Assembly: GCF_042646425.1 (NCBI RefSeq)
Contig: NZ_JBHRTR010000034.1
Coordinates: forward strand, 248,001 to 312,000
Direction: 5' to 3'
Length of the DNA stretch: 64,000 bases
Source of the DNA: Marinibaculum pumilum
GTDB lineage: Bacteria > Pseudomonadota > Alphaproteobacteria > Ferrovibrionales > Ferrovibrionaceae
A program made the position numbers and the translations under genes. Positions 57,926 through 64,000 of the stretch are shown one piece after another. Numbering within the stretch: the first letter of the stretch is position 1; each line of letters begins with the position of its first letter. The notes beneath the pieces were generated by a model that was not told the origin of the DNA, did not search any database, and saw nothing but the letters and a program-made list of their open reading frames with translations.

Positions 57926-58801
57926 CTATCCCTTGAAGCGCGGCTCCGGCACGCCTTCCACGTCCAGGCCGGTGACGGCGAACAGGCCGCCGGCCTCCGC
58001 CTCGTCGGCGCGGCGGTTGCCGGAATCCAGGATCGAGGTGACGAACAGGATGTCCAGCTTCGGGCCGCCGAACATCACCGAGGAGGGATAGCTGACCGGC
58101 ATGTCGATGGTGCGGATCAGCTCCCCCTTCGGCGAGATGCAGCCGACCTTCCCCGACACCACCATCGCGGTCCACAGATTGCCGTCGGCATCGACGGTGG
58201 TGCCGTCGGGCACAGAGTCCCACTGGCCGAGGTCGGCCGCCACCCGGCGGTTGGAGATCGCGCCGGTCTCGCCGTCATAGTCCATCGCGTAGATGCAGCG
58301 GGCGCGGCTGTCGGCGAAATACCAGATGTCGCCCTTGGGGCTGAAGCAGGGGCCGTTGGCGACCTTGATGTCGCCGACCAGCTTCTCCAGCCGGCCGTCG
58401 GGCCAGAGCCGGTAGTAGCTGCCCAGCGCCAGTTCGCGCTCGAACTGCGCCATCGAGCCGGCGATGAAGCGGCCCTGGCGGTCCACCTTGCCATCGTTGA
58501 ATCGCGTGCGGGGCTCGTCCGCCTCCGGATCCTCGATCATGGTCAGTTCGCCGCTGTTGAAGTCGAAGAACTGAAAGCCGTCCTGCAGCGCGCAGACCGC
58601 GCCGCCGCCCGCGCGCAGGGCCATGGAGCCGATCTTCTGGCCGACATCCCAGCCGCGCCGCTTCTGGCTCGCCCAGTCCAGGCGGTGGATGATGCCGTTG
58701 CGGCTGTCGATCCAGTAGAAGGCCTGCTCCGCCACGTCCCACAGCGGGCCTTCGCCCAGCAGGTCGCAGGTTTCCCCGATCCGGTCGATGCTGACAGCCA
58801 T
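57926..58801 (-). CDS. SMP-30/gluconolactonase/LRE-family lactonase
   Basis: This 291-residue beta-propeller protein shows the family's repeated metal-site pattern: LGEGPLWDVAEQAFYWID, ERFNDGKVD-like RTRFNDGKVDRQGRFIAG, IKVANGPCFSPKG and DSVPDGTTVDADGNLWTAMV. These supply the Glu, Asn and Asp metal ligands of SMP-30/gluconolactonase. It should open a sugar lactone using a divalent metal, with the specific sugar unknown. ATG 58801 has GGAGGA upstream; 12 extra residues from an earlier frame start are disregarded. It is downstream of the patatin-like gene on the same strand, with about 100 bases between. Confidence 0.9.
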   Translation of the reverse strand: MAVSIDRIGETCDLLGEGPLWDVAEQAFYWIDSRNGIIHRLDWASQKRRGWDVGQKIGSMALRAGGGAVCALQDGFQFFDFNSGELTMIEDPEADEPRTRFNDGKVDRQGRFIAGSMAQFERELALGSYYRLWPDGRLEKLVGDIKVANGPCFSPKGDIWYFADSRARCIYAMDYDGETGAISNRRVAADLGQWDSVPDGTTVDADGNLWTAMVVSGKVGCISPKGELIRTIDMPVSYPSSVMFGGPKLDILFVTSILDSGNRRADEAEAGGLFAVTGLDVEGVPEPRFKG

Positions 58802-58909
58802 GCGTTCCTCCGTCCTTGCGTGCCGATTGTCCGACAATTCTGTCGCACAGTACGGCCCGGATCGCCCGCTCGCGCAAGGGCGCAGAGATGCAACCTCGAC
58901 GGGCAGGGG

Positions 58910-61333
58910 TCAGCTTTCGCCCTTGCGGGCGGCCAGCTCCGCCTCGATCGCGTCGAACAGCTCCGGGATCTGCCGCAGGGCCGGCCGTTCGGCGGCCAGG
59001 ATCGCGCGGAAGGCATCGCGCTTCAGCGCCTCGCGCGCCGCCGCGTCGGGCGCGGCCTGCGGGCCGGCGGCGTCGCAGACGATGTCCATCAGCCGGTCCA
59101 CCGCGTGCAGGCGGCCCCAGAGATAGTCGTTCTCGCGGCTGGCGCGGCTGAAGAAGGCGCCGAAGCTGCCGAAGCGGATGCCCTTCAGGCAGGCCTCTGC
59201 ACCGCCAGGGCGGATGCTGTCGGCATCCTCCGGGCTGATCCGGTCGACCCGGATCTCGTCCAGCTCGCCGACATCCTCCCAGTGGGTCATGGTGAACATC
59301 AGCAGGTCGATGAAGGCGAAGCCGATATAGGCGACATGCACCGGCCGCAGCATCGCCCGGGCGACGCGTTCGGCGCTGATCCCGGCCAGCAGCGCGTCCA
59401 GCCGCTCCGACGATGTCTCCAGCACCATCGCCGCAGCCAGGCTCTGCAGGGCCGAGCCGGTGCGGGCGACCGCCTCCGGATCGCCGGGCGGCGGCAGGCC
59501 GTCGAACTGCGCGGCCAGCGCCTCCCGGTTGTCGAGCCGGCCCAGGCGCATGTGGCGCAGCGCCTCCAGCTCCTGGTAGAGGCTGCGCTTGGCATCGTTC
59601 AGCAGGCCGCGATGCCGGTCGGCCTCGGCATCGTCGGCAAGCTCCGCATAGCGTTCGTTCACCGCCTGGATCAGGCCGCGCACCCGGCGCAGGCGATAGT
59701 CGACATCGAAGCTGCGCAGGAAGGCCAGCGCGCCCTCCATCGGGTCGGTGGCCGGCGGCAGGTCGTCGAAGTCCTGCTCCAGGGCCAGACCATGGGCCGA
59801 CTGCCAGTCCGCCAGGTTGCGGGCGAAGGCCGCCGCCTCCGCCCCGTCGGCGGCCCAGCCGGTCAGCTGGGTGACGATCTCCGTGACCTGCACCGTGGCG
59901 GCGGCGACCTGACGTCGGCGATAGCCGCCATAAAGGAAGCCGACCTCGCGTGCCGTGGCGCGATGCGCCGCGTTGCGCCATTTCGTGAAGTCGGCCGGGC
60001 GCGGCTTCAGCAGCCGGCGGCGGCCGGTGATGCCCTGGACCAGGGCCTCGATCCGCGGCCAGCTGGCGGCGATCACCGCGCGCAGCTCCTTCACCTGCTC
60101 GGCATGCTCGGAGATCCAGGCGAGGTCGTCGCGCACCGGCTCGTTGCGGGGGATGTCCGACAGCGCCGCCCGGATCGTACGGAACCAGCCCGGGACCTTA
60201 CCCGAAGGCGGCGGCGCCGGTCGGCGCGGGGTCGGCTCGATATAGACAATGCGGCGATCCACCTGCCGGTCGGCGGGGCGGGCGCGGATCGCGGCGATCG
60301 CCTCCGCGAACGGCTTGTTCTTCAGGACGCTGCCGTCGATGAAGGCGGTCTTCTCCGGATCGGTGCCATAGACCGGGTCATGCGCGCGATAGGCCTCGAA
60401 GCAATGCGCCAGGAAATGCCCCCGCCGCGGCCAGGCGCGGCCGCGGGCCGCGATCACCTGGTCGATCTCCGCGATCTGCGCGGGCGGGAAGGCACCGGGA
60501 TAGGAGGAGGTCGCCCGCGCCGCGAAGACCAGGCCGGGCACGGACTCCCGGCCGAAATCGCTCTCTTCCCGTCCGTCCAGGGCGCGCCGGTAGGTGAAGT
60601 CCAGGACATGGCGGTGCTCGCGCTCGACGATCTCCGCCGGGTCATGCAGGCGGATCAGCTGGCGATAGCCGTAGAAGTCGGTGACGCTGACGAACAGGTC
60701 CATCCGATGCCCCGGCGGCATCAGGCTGAACGGCGCGTCATCGGCACGGCTGCCGCCGGCCGCATCCGCCGCCTCGTCCATCGCGTCGCAGCCGTCCAGA
60801 AGCATGCGGGCCAGGATCGTCCCCTCGAAGGGCGGCTTGAACCAGCGGGAGCGCAGGAAGGTGGAGAGCTTTTCCTGCGTTTCCGTATCGCCGGCCAGCC
60901 GTTCCAGCCCGCGCATGTTGGCGCCCCAGATGACGGGTCGCATGTACCACTTGCTCCAGGGGCGGGCGATGTTCTCCGGCGCGATCAATTCGCTGATATC
61001 GGCGTTCTTCAGCCAGAGCGCGGTCAGCGGCTCCAGCGGCAGGTCGTGCGCCAGGGCGCGCGCCAGGATGATGCCGTTGATGCCGCCGGCGGAGGCGCCG
61101 GCGACCACATCGACGACCACCCGCAGGTCGACATGGGCGCCGATCCGCTGCAGCAGGTCGCGGTAGACCGGCTCGCTGTCCTCATGCCAGCGCCGGGGGG
61201 CCGGCCCGCCTGGCCGCAGGGCGGCAGAGGCGCGCACCAGTTTCAGCACCTCCTTGGTGATGCCGTGCATGTAGACGGCAAGGCTGATGCCGCCATAGCA
61301 GACCAGCGCCAGCCGCAGTTCCGTCTCGCGCAT
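58910..61333 (-). CDS. Patatin-like phospholipase, DUF3376-type
   Basis: This 807-residue protein begins with a patatin domain: LALVCYGGISLAVYMHG (oxyanion-type glycine stretch), the nucleophile GASAGGING (S81 in VVAGASAGGINGIILA) and the catalytic Asp region FIDGSVLKNKPF (about 333). Arg-rich positively charged segments follow, and a long helical C-terminal half of the DUF3376 kind (TARE...GRVRGLIQAVNERYAEL) with membrane-proximal repeats. The Ser-Asp dyad is intact, so acyl-hydrolase or phospholipase activity is expected. There is no signal peptide, so it is intracellular. It is the third gene of a minus-strand row: thioesterase, patatin, SMP-30. ATG 61333. Confidence 0.85.
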   Translation of the reverse strand: MRETELRLALVCYGGISLAVYMHGITKEVLKLVRASAALRPGGPAPRRWHEDSEPVYRDLLQRIGAHVDLRVVVDVVAGASAGGINGIILARALAHDLPLEPLTALWLKNADISELIAPENIARPWSKWYMRPVIWGANMRGLERLAGDTETQEKLSTFLRSRWFKPPFEGTILARMLLDGCDAMDEAADAAGGSRADDAPFSLMPPGHRMDLFVSVTDFYGYRQLIRLHDPAEIVEREHRHVLDFTYRRALDGREESDFGRESVPGLVFAARATSSYPGAFPPAQIAEIDQVIAARGRAWPRRGHFLAHCFEAYRAHDPVYGTDPEKTAFIDGSVLKNKPFAEAIAAIRARPADRQVDRRIVYIEPTPRRPAPPPSGKVPGWFRTIRAALSDIPRNEPVRDDLAWISEHAEQVKELRAVIAASWPRIEALVQGITGRRRLLKPRPADFTKWRNAAHRATAREVGFLYGGYRRRQVAAATVQVTEIVTQLTGWAADGAEAAAFARNLADWQSAHGLALEQDFDDLPPATDPMEGALAFLRSFDVDYRLRRVRGLIQAVNERYAELADDAEADRHRGLLNDAKRSLYQELEALRHMRLGRLDNREALAAQFDGLPPPGDPEAVARTGSALQSLAAAMVLETSSERLDALLAGISAERVARAMLRPVHVAYIGFAFIDLLMFTMTHWEDVGELDEIRVDRISPEDADSIRPGGAEACLKGIRFGSFGAFFSRASRENDYLWGRLHAVDRLMDIVCDAAGPQAAPDAAAREALKRDAFRAILAAERPALRQIPELFDAIEAELAARKGES

Positions 61334-61360
61334 CGTGTCGGTTGTCCTAGGTCGGGAAGG

Positions 61361-61849
61361 TCAGGATGCGCCTCCGCCGGCACCGCTGTCGGCGGCAAGG
61401 GCGTCCGGCGGCGGCGCGACCGGCCGCAATGCCTCCAGCACCGCGCGCATGCCGTCGGGCACGGCGATGGACTTGCGGTGTTTCGTGTCGATGAAGACCA
61501 GCACCGATTCCGCCGTGGCGTGCAGGCGCCCGTCAAGGAAGATGCCGTGGCCCAGGCGCACCGACTTGGTGCCGATGCGGTGCACGCAGGATCCGATCCT
61601 GATGGTGCCCGGATAGTGCATCTCCACCCGGTAGTCGATCGCCAGATGGGCCAGGACGAAGTCGGCGCCTTCGCCCGGTGCCTCGCGCATGATGTCGTAG
61701 CAGAAGGCGACCCGGCCGGCCTCGATATAGGCGGCATAGGCGACGTTGTTGATATGGCCCTGGCTGTCCTGGTCCGAGAAGCGCAGGGTCTGGGTCTCCC
61801 AGTGCTGGTAGATCGCGGGATCGGCGAGGTCTGCGGCGGCAGCGGTCAT
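61361..61849 (-). CDS. Acyl-CoA thioesterase, hotdog-fold (4HBT-like)
   Basis: This 162-residue hotdog protein has the 4-hydroxybenzoyl-CoA-thioesterase signature SDQDSQGHINNVAYAAYIEAG (shown in part), where DxxGHxNN holds the catalytic Asp, followed by ADFVLAHLAIDYRVEMHYPG and SVRLGHGIFLD. It should hydrolyse a short or medium acyl-CoA. The C-terminal 30 residues are Ala/Gly/Pro-rich and disordered. ATG 61849. It is followed 27 bases after its stop by the patatin gene on the same strand, so the two may be cotranscribed and act on acyl groups. Confidence 0.87.
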   Translation of the reverse strand: MTAAAADLADPAIYQHWETQTLRFSDQDSQGHINNVAYAAYIEAGRVAFCYDIMREAPGEGADFVLAHLAIDYRVEMHYPGTIRIGSCVHRIGTKSVRLGHGIFLDGRLHATAESVLVFIDTKHRKSIAVPDGMRAVLEALRPVAPPPDALAADSGAGGGAS

Positions 61850-61879
61850 GCGCAGCGCCCCCCCGCCCGGCAGGCCCGA

Positions 61880-62332
61880 CTACGGTATCGCATCGCTGGG
61901 CACGTAGCTGCCGTCCGGGGTGCGGCAGCTCGTCGTGGCCTCCGGCCGGCTGCGGCCGTTGTTGGCATAGGGGGCATGGGCATAGACACAGAAGCGACCC
62001 TCGTGATCGGTGAAGGTGATGAAGGCGCCGGGAATCAGGCTCGGCAGGGCCTCGTCGAGGATGGTCCACCGCCCGTCCGACTTGTGCTTGCAATATGTCA
62101 GCGAGTCGGGATCGCGTTCCACCCGCGCGCATGGTTCCAGCTGCTCCGGCGTCGGCTCCCAGGGCCTGTCGGGTGCGCGGTTCCGCCAGTCGTAGGCGCC
62201 AACCTGCCCGGGGGCCAGGAACAGCATGCATGCCGCCATGACGGCCACCTGCCGGAAACGCACGGCAGGCATGCCGCCAACGGGGATGCGGCGCCGCGGC
62301 AGCGGGCGGAAAGGCGAGAGTCCGGCCATCAT
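61880..62332 (-). CDS. Small exported protein of unknown function
   Basis: This predicted 150-residue protein has a signal sequence (about 22-46: VRFRQVAVMAACMLFLAP, cleavage near VGAYD). The mature part is short, polar and has four Cys (CARVERDP, YCKHKSDG, RFCVYAH, SCRTPDG), which could form two disulfides. I do not recognise a family. Possible starts are ATG 62332 (two Met) and ATG 62272; the latter starts right at the signal region and is equally plausible. It is upstream of the thioesterase by 30 bases, same strand. Confidence 0.6.
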   Translation of the reverse strand: MMAGLSPFRPLPRRRIPVGGMPAVRFRQVAVMAACMLFLAPGQVGAYDWRNRAPDRPWEPTPEQLEPCARVERDPDSLTYCKHKSDGRWTILDEALPSLIPGAFITFTDHEGRFCVYAHAPYANNGRSRPEATTSCRTPDGSYVPSDAIP

Positions 62333-62516
62333 CGGCTCCGGTCGCTGTTGCGGGCGCGGTCGGGCCGATGCCCGTCCGGTTTACCCCTGGCGGCATCGTA
62401 GCGTAATAACGCCCGGATCACTGCCTGTTGCCGTCCCGTTCCGGGCCTGCGGGCGGTGGAACCGCCGGCACAGGCGGAAAGCGGGCCGCGCGGAACCGTG
62501 AATAGGGGGAACGTCC

Positions 62517-63836
62517 TTGGCGCAGTTTACCGACAGCCCGTCGGCTGCGGACGGCCGGCCGGCGCCTGACGCCGCGCCCGAAGCGGCGCGTGCGCGGGTC
62601 ACGCCGTCACAGGGTATCGTGCTGCTGCTCAGCCTCGGCCTCGTCTACATGATGAGCCATTTCTACCGCACCGCGCTGGCGGTGATCGCGCCGGAAGTGG
62701 GGGCCGACCTGGCGCTGAGCCCGGGTGAACTGGGTTTCCTCAACGGCGCCTATTTCATCGCCTTCGCGGTCGCGCAGATCCCGGCCGGCGTCCTGCTCGA
62801 CCGCTTCGGTCCGCGGCGGGTGATCGCGGCGATGATGATGGTGACGGTGATCGGCACCCTGCTGGTCGGCCTGTCGGGCAGCTACGGGCCGGCGCTGCTG
62901 GGCCGGCTGATGCAGGGGGCCGGCTGCTCGGCAGTGCTGATGGGCAGCTTCGTGGTTTTCGCCCGCTGGTTCTCGCAGCGGCACTTCGCCACCCTGGGTG
63001 CCGCCGTGCTGTTCATCGGCGGCACCGGCAACCTTCTGTCGGCAAGCCCGCTGGCCTATGGCAGCCAGGCCTTCGGCTGGCGGGAGAGCTTCCTGTTCTC
63101 CGGCATCCTGACCTTCGTCCTGGTGGTGCAGCTGTTCCTGATCGTGCGCGACGCGCCACCGGGCGCGAAGGTGCCGCGCAGCCAGGGCGAACGGCTGGGG
63201 CAGGTGCTGTCGGGCCTGCTCTCGGTGGTCGTCAACCGCAACGTGCCGTTCCTGTTCGCGATGAACTTCGTCGCCTATGCCTCGATCATCACGGTGATCG
63301 GTCTCTGGGCCGGCCCCTGGCTGGCGGACATATACGGCCTGGACACCGATGCGCGCGGCAATGTTCTGACCCTGGTCCATATCGGCGTGCTGGCCGGCTA
63401 TGCCTGCGCGGCGCCGCTGGACCGCTGGCTGGACACGCGCAAGCGCATCGTCTTCGCCACCACCCTGGTCTCCGTCGCCAGCTATGCCGTGCTGGCCTTT
63501 GCCGGCCACCTGCCGCTGTCGGTCGCCGTCGGGCTGCTGGTGCTGCTGGGCATGATGGGCTCCGCCAATGTCATCCTGCTCAGCCATATCCGCGCGCTGT
63601 TCCCGGTCGACAAGGTCGGCCGCGGCATGTCGGTGCTGAACGTTGCCGTGATGGCCGGCGTGGCGGCGATGCAGACCCTGACCGGCTGGCTGATCGGCCT
63701 CTTCCCGGAGGTCGACGGCGCGATCCCGGAAGCGGCCTATCGCGCCGTCTTCATCGTCTGCGGCGGCGCCCTGATCCTGGGGCTCTGCGCCTATTCCGTG
63801 GTGCCCGACGCGCGGCCCAGCCAGGTCCGCGACTGA
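62517..63836 (+). CDS. Major facilitator superfamily (MFS) transporter
   Basis: This 439-residue carrier has 12 membrane helices and MFS signatures: LNGAYFIAFAVAQIPAGVLLDRFGPRR (motif A-like DRFGPRR after helix 2) and LLGRLMQGAGCSAVLMGSF. The second half has an equivalent ALDRWLDTRKR-type loop. The 32-residue N-terminal tail is Ala/Pro-rich and cytoplasmic. The start is TTG 62517 with GGGGG upstream. The substrate is unknown; similar proteins are nitrate/organic anion or sugar-acid carriers. It is divergent from the small exported protein gene. Confidence 0.85.
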   Translation: MAQFTDSPSAADGRPAPDAAPEAARARVTPSQGIVLLLSLGLVYMMSHFYRTALAVIAPEVGADLALSPGELGFLNGAYFIAFAVAQIPAGVLLDRFGPRRVIAAMMMVTVIGTLLVGLSGSYGPALLGRLMQGAGCSAVLMGSFVVFARWFSQRHFATLGAAVLFIGGTGNLLSASPLAYGSQAFGWRESFLFSGILTFVLVVQLFLIVRDAPPGAKVPRSQGERLGQVLSGLLSVVVNRNVPFLFAMNFVAYASIITVIGLWAGPWLADIYGLDTDARGNVLTLVHIGVLAGYACAAPLDRWLDTRKRIVFATTLVSVASYAVLAFAGHLPLSVAVGLLVLLGMMGSANVILLSHIRALFPVDKVGRGMSVLNVAVMAGVAAMQTLTGWLIGLFPEVDGAIPEAAYRAVFIVCGGALILGLCAYSVVPDARPSQVRD

Positions 63837-63925
63837 CCGCTTCGGAACCGGGGCGCCACCGGCTGCGTTTCCCCGCTACCGACCGCGCCCCGGGGGAGCG
63901 GCGCAACGCGCAATCGAGGGCAGGC

Positions 63926-64000
63926 ATGATCCCGATACTCGCCCGCGGCGGCTATGCGGCGCGGGGCATCGTCTTTCTGATCGTCGGCTGGTTCGCCATC
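63926..64000 (+). CDS. DUF1206-family membrane protein (3' partial)
   Basis: The 25 codons before the window edge start MIPILARGGYAARGIVFLIVG, the AR-x-GY-x-ARG-x-x-(F/Y)-L pattern of the first repeat of DUF1206, a six-helix membrane family of unknown function. ATG 63926 has AGGG upstream. It lies 89 bases after the MFS gene, same strand. The remainder is outside the window. Confidence 0.7.
   Translation, partial: MIPILARGGYAARGIVFLIVGWFAI

Noticed and set aside
57239..62401. A very long open frame on the plus strand (over 1,700 codons) opposite several genes
   Set aside because: It runs antisense to the SMP-30, patatin and thioesterase genes, has no recognisable domain, and is the expected by-product of third-position G/C bias.
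1..64000. tRNA, rRNA, CRISPR arrays, insertion sequences, replication origin
   Set aside because: Both strands were read for cloverleaf-like, repeat-spacer and transposase patterns and none was found. A short non-coding RNA could still be missed without a covariance-model search.

Overview
This is a GC-rich (roughly 70 % by eye), densely coded bacterial chromosome segment with about 52 protein genes, no recognisable rRNA or tRNA genes, no CRISPR array and no insertion sequence. A GnnA/GnnB-like amino-sugar pair, an HyuA/HyuB pair, a sarcosine/dimethylglycine dehydrogenase-GcvT fusion, a DUF1206 protein, many GTG/TTG starts and short GLDPRT-coding palindromic intergenic repeats together suggest an alphaproteobacterium, perhaps of the Rhodospirillales type. 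That placement is an inference. A 170-base run of N (27262-27431) is an assembly gap beside repeats.

Layout. 1-3292: end of a class-III aminotransferase, a ThDP enzyme translationally coupled to it, and an opposing SDR. 3443-7688 (minus): hyuA-hyuB-GNAT operon with overlapping stop/start codons. 7809-11215: TfoX-like protein, amidase, and a crotonase divergent from a TetR regulator across a near-perfect 30-base palindrome. 11220-15400 (minus): four-gene operon of three tandem GIDE-domain membrane proteins followed by LemA. 15529-21128: a glycine-betaine-type demethylating dehydrogenase, a Ca2+/H+ antiporter and an SLC13 carrier. 21197-27001: a cysteine hydrolase divergent from a complete BMP-type (nucleoside-like) ABC transporter. 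Both sides have a GG-N10-GC promoter of the sigma-54 class.

27517-38047: cell-envelope genes. These are a GnnA/GnnB-like pair, a KefB-type antiporter, an EF-hand lipoprotein, a MarR regulator, a GT9 heptosyltransferase coupled to a flippase-like membrane protein, a PAP2 phosphatase and a GT39-type transferase. 37990-41859 (minus): a YnjB-YnjC-YnjD ABC transporter. 42001-46616: a TPR protein, a ferredoxin-reductase-type flavoprotein and two paralogous genes of unknown function, each behind an AT-rich leader. 46849-55815: ManC, an epimerase, a quinone-reductase-like MDR, a lipoprotein hydrolase, a histidine phosphatase, an aldehyde dehydrogenase, RimK and an AstE/AspA-type M14 hydrolase. 55855-64000: a lower-GC Tat-exported amidohydrolase (probably acquired), an SMP-30 lactonase, a patatin-like protein, a thioesterase, a small secreted protein, an MFS carrier and the start of a DUF1206 gene.

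The general picture is a metabolically versatile heterotroph that scavenges nitrogenous compounds (hydantoin/oxoproline-type lactams, amides, nucleoside-like solutes, methylated glycines) and builds a modified outer membrane. The parts most worth following up are the divergent sigma-54 promoter pair, the triplicated GIDE/LemA operon, the unknown paralogous pair at 43973-46616, and the RimK/M14 pair.
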